Assembly (NCBI GenBank): GCA_027083475.1
Contig: JALWON010000306.1
Coordinates: 1-16,079 of the forward strand
From: Sulfurimonas sp.
Lineage (GTDB): Bacteria > Campylobacterota > Campylobacteria > Campylobacterales > Sulfurimonadaceae
Length of the DNA: 16,079 nt
Reading direction: 5' to 3'
Part shown: positions 1-6,835 of the stretch, piece by piece
How the letters are laid out: each line of letters opens with the position of its first letter
Position numbering within the stretch: the stretch's first letter is position 1
Notes under the pieces: generated by a model
The model's input: only the letters and a program-made list of their open reading frames with translations
What the model was told of the DNA's origin: nothing
Databases searched by the model: none
Translations under genes and position numbers: made by a program

Positions 1-48
1 TGCTTTTTTGACACTGTCACAGTTTTTAATTCCATACACTTTTATCAT
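1..48 (-). CDS. ArsC/YffB-family thioredoxin-fold reductase, N-terminal fragment
   Basis: Only the first 16 codons are in the window; the gene continues past the left edge. The visible peptide, MIKVYGIKNCDSVKKA, is the typical opening of the ArsC-like Spx/YffB family: a beta strand, then a loop with the reactive cysteine (C10), then a helix. Members are small (about 115 residues) cytoplasmic thioredoxin-fold proteins related to glutathione- or thioredoxin-dependent arsenate reductases, but for most the true substrate is unknown. The ATG lies 3 bases after the gatC stop codon, and the end of gatC supplies a weak GAG ribosome site, so the two genes are probably co-transcribed. Family assignment rests on the N-terminus alone; real arsenate reduction should not be assumed. 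Confidence 0.72.
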   Translation of the reverse strand, partial: MIKVYGIKNCDSVKKA

Positions 49-51
49 GTT

Positions 52-342
52 TTACTCGATGATTTTTGGAACTATAAAGAAGTGCTCTGCACTTTTTGGT
101 GCATGAGAGAGAATATCATCATTGATTTGTCGCTCACAAGCGGGAGTGTCTTCTCGAAGTATTGTTTGTGCATCGTTCATGGCAAATTGAGCATCAACAC
201 CACTTGTATCAAGTGCACTCAGATTATCGACAAAACTTACAATCTCTGAGAGTTGGGAGATGATTGCTTCGCGTTTATCATCACTGACTTTTAAAAATGA
301 AAGTTTCTCTAGTTTGCTCAAGAGTGCTTCATCTACTTGCAT
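52..342 (-). CDS. gatC: Asp-tRNA(Asn)/Glu-tRNA(Gln) amidotransferase subunit C (GatC)
   Basis: This encodes a 96-residue protein of normal GatC length. GatC is the small subunit of the cytoplasmic GatCAB amidotransferase, which converts misacylated Glu-tRNA(Gln) and/or Asp-tRNA(Asn) to the amide forms; it wraps around GatA and stabilises the complex. Family features are visible: an N-terminal helix (ALLSKLEKLSFLKVSDDKRE), the Q-L-x-x-I-V-x-F-V-x-x-L pattern around residues 30-41, and the L-R-E-D pattern near residue 62 that precedes the extended tail. The ATG start is preceded by AAGGA at about 6 bases, which fixes the start. gatA and gatB are not adjacent here, and scattered gat genes are common in this phylum. 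A probable -10 box lies at 372-377. Confidence 0.93.
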   Translation of the reverse strand: MQVDEALLSKLEKLSFLKVSDDKREAIISQLSEIVSFVDNLSALDTSGVDAQFAMNDAQTILREDTPACERQINDDILSHAPKSAEHFFIVPKIIE

Positions 343-371
343 AGGAATCCTTTAAAAAGAAATTTAGCACT

Positions 372-377
372 ATTTTA
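372..377 (-). promoter_or_regulatory. gatC: Probable -10 box for gatC
   Basis: On the minus strand the hexamer reads TAAAAT, 30 bases upstream of the gatC ATG. It predicts a leader of about 20 bases that contains the AAGGA ribosome site. No convincing -35 is visible, which fits sigma-70 promoters of Campylobacterota, where the -35 is poorly conserved. It lies in the divergent spacer between gatC and the next plus-strand gene. Position and composition are the only support. Confidence 0.35.
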
Positions 378-426
378 ACAAACTTTAACTTAGTTATGGG
401 TAGTATTAGGAACTTTATATATGAAC

Positions 427-432
427 AAGGGA
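427..432 (+). promoter_or_regulatory. Ribosome binding site that decides a TTG start
   Basis: AAGGGA sits 5 bases before TTG at 438. The in-frame upstream ATG at 396 has no such site. This makes TTG 438 the better start for the following gene. A weak -10 candidate for the same gene is TAGTAT at 401-406. Confidence 0.55.
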
Positions 433-437
433 ATATT

Positions 438-1034
438 TTGAGTCTAAAACAAGATATAGAAATGGTAAAAGAAGAGTTAAACTCTGAAGAGAAGTTTTTT
501 GAAAAAGCGGTGATGACAGAGAAATTTGTAAAAAAATACAAAAATCTTATGATAGCTGCTGTTGTCGTTGTTATCCTCCTTGTGGGTGGTAATGTTGCTT
601 ATACAGTCAATAAACAAAACAGACTTGAGAGTGCAAACGCAGCACTCGCGAGTTTGGAAAAAACACCGACTGATAAACTCCTTGCAGAAGAGTTACACAC
701 TTTAAGTCCAGCACTTTACGATGCTTGGCAGTACAAAAGAGCAGTGCAAACGCAAGATATAGAAGCATTGAAAAAACTCAAAAACTCAAAAACACCACTT
801 ATTGGTGATTTGGCAAGTTATAATGTGGCAAGTATGTCTCAAGATATTAAACTCTTAACAGCATATACACTCAGAGAAAATGCAATGTATAAAGACTTGG
901 CAAATGTACAAATTGCTGTTTTAGAGATGCAAGATGCACAATTTCAAAAAGCACATGAAAAACTGGCACTTATTAGTATCCAATCACCTATAGCACAAGT
1001 TGCAAATGCTTTAATGCACTATGGTGTGAAATAG
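438..1034 (+). CDS. YfgM-like single-pass membrane protein with periplasmic helical (TPR-like) domain
   Basis: From TTG 438 the product is about 198 residues; the frame opens earlier at ATG 396 (212 residues) but without a ribosome site. The order is a charged cytoplasmic segment rich in Lys and Glu, one hydrophobic helix at about residues 37-57 (IAAVVVVILLVGG), then a helical periplasmic domain of about 140 residues. That domain ends in helices (AVLEMQDAQFQKAHEKLALI) like a tetratricopeptide repeat. Size (E. coli YfgM is 206 residues), topology and the lipoprotein gene 4 bases downstream match the YfgM-BamB gene pair. YfgM is an inner-membrane partner of the Sec translocon and periplasmic chaperones. 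The architecture is seen; the functional equivalence is inferred, and sequence identity is clearly low. A lineage-specific envelope protein is the alternative. Confidence 0.75.
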   Translation: MSLKQDIEMVKEELNSEEKFFEKAVMTEKFVKKYKNLMIAAVVVVILLVGGNVAYTVNKQNRLESANAALASLEKTPTDKLLAEELHTLSPALYDAWQYKRAVQTQDIEALKKLKNSKTPLIGDLASYNVASMSQDIKLLTAYTLRENAMYKDLANVQIAVLEMQDAQFQKAHEKLALISIQSPIAQVANALMHYGVK

Positions 1035-1038
1035 TATT

Positions 1039-2040
1039 ATGATGAGAAGCTCTTTTTTTCTCAGTCTTGCTACTGTTTTTTTGTTGCTGTTGAGTGCTTG
1101 TAGTACAAAAAGAGTTTATGAACCGCAAACACTTGGGAATGATTGGGAAAAATATGGGCAGCTTGATGAGTCTATTGTCGATACAAGTCTCAATGTTGCA
1201 CTCCTTGAAGATGGTAGTGTTTTAACAAAAGATGGCATTGTCAAAATGAAAGTAAGAGAAGATGAACGTGTTGTTTCTTACTCAGACAATTGGGTCATTA
1301 CTGCAACTATTGATGGAAATCTTACACTTACTTCAAGTCAAGATGCTACACAAATAGAAAATCTGAATCTTCACAAAACAGTTGCAAGTGCGAGTGTAAA
1401 AGCAGATACCTTAGCGGTGCTTTTTGCAGATAATGAACTTGCACTCTACTCACTTAAAGAGAAAAAAGCTTTTTTTAAAGATCAGGGCTCTGAGTCTCTT
1501 GCAGTCAATCGAAAAATTGTGAATCCTTATTTCTTAGATGATTTAGTTGTTTTTTCCACGCTTGATGGAAAAGTGATTATTGTCAATGCAAAGAAGAAGA
1601 AAAAGCTTCGTAGTGTTATTGTCTCGGCTGATGATAAATTTAACAATGTGATTTATTTTAAAATGATTGATGGCAAAATAGTCGCTGCAACGGGTTATAA
1701 AATTTTAACAATGTCCGAAAAAGAGATACGTGCGAAATACGACATACGAACGATGGTGTATGATGGAAAAAATATTTATGTGGCAACAAAACAGGGTGAA
1801 ATAATTTCACTCACACCAGACTTGCAGCTTAATGCAAAGATTAAATTTCCTTTTGCTCACTTTCTTGGTATGATTGCTGGCAAAGAGAAACTCTACATTT
1901 TAGAAAAAGAGGGCTATGTGATTGTTTTAGATAAAAATATGAAAGATTATAGTGTCCATGAAGCAGATTTTGATGATGGTTATGTTTTTGTTACAAACAA
2001 AGCATTTTATGTCGATGATGAGACGATAGTCGTTAAATAA
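1039..2040 (+). CDS. Outer-membrane-type lipoprotein with beta-propeller (BamB-like) repeats
   Basis: The product is 333 residues. The N-terminus is a lipoprotein signal peptide: Arg3, a hydrophobic run, then lipobox L18-S19-A20-C21, so the mature protein should be acylated at C21. The rest is almost entirely short beta strands. Blade-like units recur, such as DNWVITATIDGNLTL, DDLVVFSTLDGKVIIVNAKK and GKNIYVATKQGEIISL, in the pattern 'V-x-x-x-x-x-D-G-x-(I/L)-x-x-(L/V)' known from PQQ-type propellers such as BamB. It begins 4 bases after the preceding stop with no clear ribosome site, suggesting translational coupling; a second ATG at 1042 is an equally possible start. By analogy with BamB it could help the outer-membrane protein assembly machine. 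That role is inference. The protein is shorter than E. coli BamB (392) and strongly diverged. Confidence 0.78.
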   Translation: MMRSSFFLSLATVFLLLLSACSTKRVYEPQTLGNDWEKYGQLDESIVDTSLNVALLEDGSVLTKDGIVKMKVREDERVVSYSDNWVITATIDGNLTLTSSQDATQIENLNLHKTVASASVKADTLAVLFADNELALYSLKEKKAFFKDQGSESLAVNRKIVNPYFLDDLVVFSTLDGKVIIVNAKKKKKLRSVIVSADDKFNNVIYFKMIDGKIVAATGYKILTMSEKEIRAKYDIRTMVYDGKNIYVATKQGEIISLTPDLQLNAKIKFPFAHFLGMIAGKEKLYILEKEGYVIVLDKNMKDYSVHEADFDDGYVFVTNKAFYVDDETIVVK

Positions 2041-2050
2041 CTCTTTGCAT

Positions 2051-2878
2051 ATGTCCAATGAGCTTGAAGCTTTTTTAGAGTATTTGCATATCTCAAAGGC
2101 TTTAAGTGCAAAGAGTATTCAAGCCTACGAAACAGATTTACTTCAAATAGAGGCTTTGAGTAAAAAAGCACTCATAGAGCTTGATACTCAGGCTTTGTTT
2201 AGCACTTTGAGCAGTTATAAAAACAAACGCACACTCAATCGAAAACTCTCCTCTGTCAATTCATTTTTTGACTTTTGTTATAAAAAAGAGTTCATAGTAG
2301 AGAATACAAAATTACACCTCGCAAAAATTCCGAAAAAACTCCCAAAGTTTTTATCATTTGAGCAGATTCAAAATGCCCTAGCACTCATAGATAGAACAAC
2401 TTGGATAGGCTTACGTGATTATGCTTTAATACTTTTTTTATATGCAACAGGGGCGAGGATTAGTGAATGTTTAGCCTTGCAATCAGAAGATATAGAAGAA
2501 GAGTGGTTGCATATTCGCCATGCAAAAGGAGAGAAAGAGCGTTTAATTCCTGTTGCTTCTGTGGCACTCGATGCATTGACACACTATCTCAGAGAAGCTC
2601 CTTTTGAGAAAGAATTTGTGTGGATGAACTACAAAGGCACCCCCTTGAGCCGTATTTCTGCTTATAAAATTACACAGAAGTATTTGGGTGTTTCTCCCCA
2701 TATTTTAAGACACTCGTATGCGACTGCACTGATTGTAGGCGGAGCAGATTTAAGGGTAGTCCAAGAGCTTTTAGGGCATGCTTCTTTAATAACAACACAA
2801 ATATACACCCATATACAAAAACAGGATTTAAAAGATACAGTTGATGTCTATCATCCTATGGCAAAGGAGTCGTTTTGA
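2051..2878 (+). CDS. Tyrosine recombinase of the XerC/XerD type
   Basis: This is a site-specific DNA strand-exchange enzyme of about 275 residues, with a SAM-like core-binding domain (about 1-95) and a catalytic domain (about 100-265). All catalytic residues are visible. Numbered from the in-frame TTG at 2045 (the first two residues may not be translated) they are R138 in ATGARISE, K161 in HAKGEKER, H219 and R222 in HILRH, H245 in LLGHAS and the nucleophile Y254 in IYTH. The enzyme therefore looks active. ATG 2051 is preferred over TTG 2045, though neither has a ribosome site; coupling to the lipoprotein gene, which ends 10 bases earlier, is likely. It sits in a housekeeping operon without att-like repeats or phage genes, which favours a chromosomal Xer protein (dimer resolution) over an integrase. 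Whether it is the dif recombinase of this genome cannot be decided here. Confidence 0.88.
   Translation: MSNELEAFLEYLHISKALSAKSIQAYETDLLQIEALSKKALIELDTQALFSTLSSYKNKRTLNRKLSSVNSFFDFCYKKEFIVENTKLHLAKIPKKLPKFLSFEQIQNALALIDRTTWIGLRDYALILFLYATGARISECLALQSEDIEEEWLHIRHAKGEKERLIPVASVALDALTHYLREAPFEKEFVWMNYKGTPLSRISAYKITQKYLGVSPHILRHSYATALIVGGADLRVVQELLGHASLITTQIYTHIQKQDLKDTVDVYHPMAKESF
2863..2869 (+). promoter_or_regulatory. Strong ribosome binding site inside the end of the recombinase gene
   Basis: AAAGGAG lies 5 bases before the TTG at 2875-2877, whose last two bases are part of the recombinase TGA stop (2876-2878). It supports a TTG start and a 4-base stop/start overlap. Confidence 0.7.
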
Positions 2879-3348
2879 ATCGTGTCAATAACAAGATATT
2901 CTCGTATGCATTTTTAGATTCTCTTTTTTTTACACAAAATTTATGGCACCAGCATGGTGTTCTTGTGCATACCCTGCGAGTAACATACTATGCACTCAAA
3001 GCAGGAGAGTTTCGTTTTTTTGCTGCGGGACTTTTGCATGATATAGGCAAACCTTTTACTGCGTTTAAAAAAGATGCAGAGGATTATGAATTTGATGAGT
3101 GGAGTTTCACAGATCATGAAGAGAGAAGTTATCAAATCATTAAAAATTGGCCCTTTATCAGTGAGTATACGAAGAAAATTGTTCGTTATCACTACCTCAT
3201 TCGCGATATAAAAAAGTCCAAAAAAGAAGATTTGGCACGTTTTGAGCAAAAGAGCAAAATTTGGGAGAGTTTAGATGCAGAGTTACAAGAGGATTTACGA
3301 AGATTTTTACTTTATGATGATAGAGGGAAAGGAAAAAAAAGAAGATAA
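2875..3348 (+). CDS. Small stand-alone HD-domain protein (putative metal-dependent phosphohydrolase)
   Basis: The product is a 157-residue cytoplasmic protein. The HD-superfamily signature is visible: H32 (VHTLRV), the paired H55-D56 in GLLHDIGKP, H81 (TDHEERS) and a further H106 in VRYHYLI. These could bind one or two metal ions and hydrolyse a phosphate ester, as in HD proteins acting on nucleotides or tRNA ends. It resembles the HD modules found with CCA-adding enzymes, but there is no nucleotidyltransferase part. The tail ends in a basic cluster, RGKGKKRR. It starts at TTG with a strong AAAGGAG site and overlaps the recombinase stop by 4 bases, so the two are translationally coupled. Substrate and role are unknown. 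Confidence 0.82.
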   Translation: MNRVNNKIFSYAFLDSLFFTQNLWHQHGVLVHTLRVTYYALKAGEFRFFAAGLLHDIGKPFTAFKKDAEDYEFDEWSFTDHEERSYQIIKNWPFISEYTKKIVRYHYLIRDIKKSKKEDLARFEQKSKIWESLDAELQEDLRRFLLYDDRGKGKKRR

Positions 3349-3370
3349 TGACTCTCATTTAACATTATTG

Positions 3371-3392
3371 TAATTATTAATGAATATAATTA
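3371..3392. repeat. A/T-rich inverted repeat over a promoter
   Basis: TAATTAT at 3371-3377 and ATAATTA at 3386-3392 form a perfect 7-bp inverted repeat with an 8-bp spacer, overlapping the -10 box at 3385-3390. A looser outer pair, ATTATT (3364-3369) and AATAAT (3397-3402), surrounds it. It could be an operator for a Fur/PerR-like dimer, but the region is so A/T-rich that chance is a serious alternative. Confidence 0.25.
3385..3390 (+). promoter_or_regulatory. -10 box for the SafE-like membrane protein gene
   Basis: A perfect TATAAT lies 25 bases before the ATG at 3415, giving a predicted leader of about 18 bases that holds the ribosome site AGGA (3405-3408). There is no recognisable -35. 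The 66-bp spacer after the HD gene otherwise holds only A/T-rich sequence and no terminator hairpin. Confidence 0.55.
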
Positions 3393-3414
3393 TGAAAATA
3401 ATTTAGGATAATAG

Positions 3415-4095
3415 ATGGAAACAGCAGATTTTATAACTATAATTACTATTGCTTTTTTAGGTTCTTTTGGACATTGTATAGGGATGTGCGGGGGGATTGT
3501 ACTTGCATACTCTACCATTAAAATAGAACCTGCAAGCTCAAAATTTTCTAAAAGCAGTGCCCATCTTTTATACTCCTTTGGACGGGTAAGTACCTATACC
3601 ATGCTTGGAGCACTTTTTGGAACCCTTGGGAGTGTGATACAGTTTTCAAATACTTCACGGGGTGTTGTTTTGATTATTGTGGGGATTGCGATGATTTTAG
3701 CGGGACTCTCTCTCATGGGAAAACTCAAGTTTTTAACCATTATAGAACACTCGTTTTCTTCTTCAAATCTTTATAAAGTCACTTTTAAAAAGATACTTAA
3801 CTCCAAATCAAACGCAAGTTTTTTTGCACTTGGCATGCTTAATGGTTTGCTTCCTTGTGGTTTTGTATACTTTTTTGCCATTACGGCTGCAGGAACAGCG
3901 GATCCATTTTTAGGAGCTTTAGTGATGGCAATTTTTGGAATGAGTACTATTCCAGCGATGTTTGGTGTTGGTTTTTTAGCCTCTTTAGCCTCTGCTACAA
4001 GTTTTAGAAATATGATGATGAGTCTCTCCTCTATTGCTGTTTTACTCTATGGGGCATTTACTATCTACCATGGCATAGGATTTTTAAAAATATGA
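3415..4095 (+). CDS. SafE/DsbD_2-type integral membrane protein (often annotated sulfite exporter TauE/SafE family)
   Basis: This is a 226-residue inner-membrane protein with about six hydrophobic segments. Two conserved cysteine motifs typical of the DsbD-like/UreH-like transmembrane family are visible: G-H-C-x-G-M-C-G-G near the start of the first helix (C21, C25) and LLPCGFVYFF (C148) at the start of a later helix. In this superfamily paired membrane cysteines carry electrons, or in related members help move metals. The sulfite-exporter label is a family name, not evidence of substrate. AGGA sits 6 bases before the ATG. A good -10 box precedes the gene, so it begins a new transcription unit, and polA follows 31 bases later. 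Copper/thiol handling for cytochrome biogenesis is a reasonable guess; specificity cannot be read from the sequence. Confidence 0.85.
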   Translation: METADFITIITIAFLGSFGHCIGMCGGIVLAYSTIKIEPASSKFSKSSAHLLYSFGRVSTYTMLGALFGTLGSVIQFSNTSRGVVLIIVGIAMILAGLSLMGKLKFLTIIEHSFSSSNLYKVTFKKILNSKSNASFFALGMLNGLLPCGFVYFFAITAAGTADPFLGALVMAIFGMSTIPAMFGVGFLASLASATSFRNMMMSLSSIAVLLYGAFTIYHGIGFLKI

Positions 4096-4101
4096 TATAA
4101 T
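4093..4101 (+). promoter_or_regulatory. polA: Extended -10 promoter for polA, overlapping the upstream stop codon
   Basis: TGA-TATAAT is an extended -10 element (TGn then TATAAT at 4096-4101), and its TGA is also the stop codon of the preceding gene. Transcription would begin near 4108, leaving about 19 bases of leader with AAGG at 4112-4115. No -35 match is seen. Confidence 0.55.
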
Positions 4102-4126
4102 CAGCCTAAAAAAGGCACATACTTTC

Positions 4127-6835
4127 ATGTCAAAAACAGTCACCATTATAGATACATTTGGATTTTTCTTCCGTGCATTTTATGCATTGCCACAACATCT
4201 TAAAAACAAAGAGGGCTTTCCTACAGGTTTGCTCACTGGATTTACCAATTTTATAGCAACACTGCAAAAAGAGCATGATAGTGATTACATCATCTTTGCG
4301 ATTGATACAAAAGGGGATACCTTTCGTAATGAGATAGACCCAAATTATAAAGCAAACCGCTCAGCACCACCACCTGAACTCTCTATGCAGCTTCCTATTG
4401 CTATAGAGTGGATTGATAAGATGGGTTATAAAACACTTGGAATGGATGGGTATGAAGCAGATGATATGATAGCCACAGTAACGCATTTAGCACAAAAAGA
4501 GGGCTATAAAGTACGAGTTGTCTCACATGACAAAGATTTATACCAACTTATAGATGATGCCAAAGAGACTATCATTTATGATGCCATAAAACGTAAGAAA
4601 ATTGATGAAAAAGCGTGCTATGAGAAGTATGGTGTGAGTGCCAAACAGTTTACTGATTACCAATCTATACTTGGAGACAGTGCCGATAATGTTCCTGGTG
4701 TCAAAGGAATCGGTAAAGTTGGAGCTGAAAAGTTACTCCGTGAGTATGAGACTTTAGATAATATTTATGCACATGTTGATGAGATAAAAGGGGCAATGGG
4801 AAAAAAACTGCTTGCATCCAAAGAGGCTGCCTATATGTCTAAAGCATTAGTGACACTCAAACGCGATGTTTTTGAGAGTATGGATTTTGAAGAGTATAAA
4901 ATGGATGTAGAAAATCCATTTTTAAATATTTATGATGAGCTTGTAAAGTATGAACAAAATGCAATCCTAAGGGTCTTACATGCAAAAAATCAAGTCTCAC
5001 AAGAACAACAAGCAGCAGCCTCTATAGAAGAAGAAAAAACGCAACAACTTGAGTTTCAAGCAACACTTATTACCGATAACAAAGTGCTTGAGCAAGTGTT
5101 AGAGACTTTAACACCTCAGACCCTCGTTGCTTTTGATACAGAGACAACAGGCTTGGATTATGCCAAAGATAAACTTGTCGGGTTTAGTTTTTGTATGAGT
5201 GATACAGAGGCATATTATGTTCCTTTTGCCCATTTTTATTTGGGTGTGGAAGCACAAGTGAGTGAAGCTCAAGCAAAACAGGCAATACGAAAGATTTTCA
5301 ATGCTAAAGTTGTTGGGCATAACATGAAGTTTGATTTACATTTTGTAACCCGTTTTTTAGAAGATGACAGCTTGCGTATTGAGAATGATAGTATGATTTT
5401 AGCATGGTTGATTAACCCTGAATCAGCATTGAGTTTAGATAAGCTTTCTGAAAAGTTACTCAACCATAAGATGGTCGCTTTTAAAGATACTGTGAAAAAG
5501 GGAGAGACTTTTGCAAGTGTTGCCCTCCAAGATGCCTGCGTTTATGCAGCAGAAGATGCCCTCATTACCTATAAACTCTACAATCTCTTTTTACAAAAAC
5601 TTGCCCTCCAAGATGCTGAGCATCTCATCAAAGAAGCAAAAGAGGTAGAGGTTCCTTTTATAAAAACATTGCTAGCTATGGAGAAAGAGGGCATAGCAGT
5701 AGATGCAGACTTTTTGGAAAATTTTTCGACAGAGGTGCAAGCGATGCTTACACAACTCACACAAAGTATTTATACCCTTGCAGGGAGTGAGTTTAACATT
5801 AACTCCACAAAACAGCTTGGTGTGGTACTTTTTGAGACCTTGGCTTTACCAGTAGGAAAGAAAACAAAAACAGGGTATTCAACAGATGAAAAAGTCTTAA
5901 GTAAACTCAAAGATAAACATGAAATCATCCCTAAACTTTTAGAGTATAGAGAGGTCTATAAACTCTACTCAACCTACATAGAACCACTTTTAAAACTAAG
6001 TCGTGCAGATGAAAAAAGTCGTATTTATACTTCTTTTGTGCAAACAGGAACAGCAACAGGGCGTTTAAGTTCTAAAAATCCAAATCTTCAAAACATTCCT
6101 GCAAGAACAAAACTCGGTTTGAAAATTCGTGAGGCTTTTGTAGCGGGTGAGGGAAAAAAACTTATAGGAATAGATTATTCACAAATAGAGTTGCGTTTGT
6201 TGGCACACTTTTCACAAGATAGTGTCTTAGTCGATGCTTTTAAAGAGGGAAAAGATATTCACCTGCAAACAGCGACTGTGCTCTTTGGCGAAGCTCAGGC
6301 AGCTGCAAAACGCAACATTGCAAAAACAGTCAATTTTGGACTCTTATATGGAATGGGACAGAAAAAATTGAGTGATACCTTGGGTATAACAACAAAAGAG
6401 GCAAAAGAGATTATAGAGAAGTATTTTGCCTCTTTTCCAACAGTAAAACACTATTTTAGAAGTATTGTGGAGCGTTCCAAAGAGTTTGGATATGTCGAAA
6501 CACTGCTCAAACGCCGTCGCTATTTTGACTATGAAAACGCAACACCGATGTATAAAGCAGCTTATGAGCGTGAGAGTGTAAACTCTGTGTTTCAGGGGAG
6601 TGCAAGTGACTTGATAAAGTTGAGTATGAACACATTACAGCATGTTATTGCAGCAGAAAAATTAGATGCAAAAATGTTGCTACAGATTCATGATGAGCTT
6701 ATTTTTGAAGTGAATGCAGAGGATGCAGAAGTTTTAGGAGAACGCTTTCGTGAGATTATGGAAAATGTGATGCCACTTAACATCCCACTCAAAGCAAGTC
6801 TGAACATTGGGTCTCATTGGGGTGCATTAAAATGA
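4127..6835 (+). CDS. polA: DNA polymerase I with 5'-3' and 3'-5' exonuclease domains
   Basis: This 902-residue, full-length family A polymerase (E. coli 928) acts in Okazaki-fragment maturation and repair synthesis. Residues 1 to about 285 form the 5'-3' (flap) exonuclease, with GYEADDMIATV, SHDKDLYQL and the helix-hairpin-helix GDSADNVPGVKGIGKVGAEK. Residues about 320-500 form the 3'-5' proofreading domain, whose acidic residues are all present: D337 and E339 in FDTETTG, N399 and D403 in GHNMKFD, Y473 and D477 in YAAEDA. Many bacterial Pol I proteins have lost these, so proofreading is probably retained here. The polymerase motifs are A (D683, IDYSQIELR), B (K728-RNIAKTVNFGLLYG) and C (H855-D856-E857, QIHDELIFE). 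The 3' end overlaps the convergent exporter gene by 22 bp. A 16-bp direct repeat lies inside the proofreading domain. Confidence 0.98.
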   Translation: MSKTVTIIDTFGFFFRAFYALPQHLKNKEGFPTGLLTGFTNFIATLQKEHDSDYIIFAIDTKGDTFRNEIDPNYKANRSAPPPELSMQLPIAIEWIDKMGYKTLGMDGYEADDMIATVTHLAQKEGYKVRVVSHDKDLYQLIDDAKETIIYDAIKRKKIDEKACYEKYGVSAKQFTDYQSILGDSADNVPGVKGIGKVGAEKLLREYETLDNIYAHVDEIKGAMGKKLLASKEAAYMSKALVTLKRDVFESMDFEEYKMDVENPFLNIYDELVKYEQNAILRVLHAKNQVSQEQQAAASIEEEKTQQLEFQATLITDNKVLEQVLETLTPQTLVAFDTETTGLDYAKDKLVGFSFCMSDTEAYYVPFAHFYLGVEAQVSEAQAKQAIRKIFNAKVVGHNMKFDLHFVTRFLEDDSLRIENDSMILAWLINPESALSLDKLSEKLLNHKMVAFKDTVKKGETFASVALQDACVYAAEDALITYKLYNLFLQKLALQDAEHLIKEAKEVEVPFIKTLLAMEKEGIAVDADFLENFSTEVQAMLTQLTQSIYTLAGSEFNINSTKQLGVVLFETLALPVGKKTKTGYSTDEKVLSKLKDKHEIIPKLLEYREVYKLYSTYIEPLLKLSRADEKSRIYTSFVQTGTATGRLSSKNPNLQNIPARTKLGLKIREAFVAGEGKKLIGIDYSQIELRLLAHFSQDSVLVDAFKEGKDIHLQTATVLFGEAQAAAKRNIAKTVNFGLLYGMGQKKLSDTLGITTKEAKEIIEKYFASFPTVKHYFRSIVERSKEFGYVETLLKRRRYFDYENATPMYKAAYERESVNSVFQGSASDLIKLSMNTLQHVIAAEKLDAKMLLQIHDELIFEVNAEDAEVLGERFREIMENVMPLNIPLKASLNIGSHWGALK
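5520..5616 (+). repeat. 16-bp in-frame direct repeat within polA
   Basis: TTGCCCTCCAAGATGC occurs at 5520-5535 and again at 5601-5616, exactly 81 bp (27 codons) apart. Both copies encode A-L-Q-D-A, on either side of the YAAEDA proofreading motif. Chance use of the same codons or a short local duplication are both possible. Confidence 0.6.

Noticed and set aside
396..437. Upstream in-frame ATG as the start of the YfgM-like gene
   Set aside because: It has no ribosome site and would place the start inside the divergent promoter region; TTG 438 has AAGGGA 5 bases upstream.
2051..2878. Recombinase as part of a genomic island or prophage
   Set aside because: No flanking direct repeats, tRNA site, phage or cargo genes; base composition matches the neighbours and the operon is housekeeping in style.
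2941..3249. 102-codon minus-strand open frame
   Set aside because: It lies opposite the HD-domain gene, whose metal-binding motifs are clear; there is no independent coding signal.
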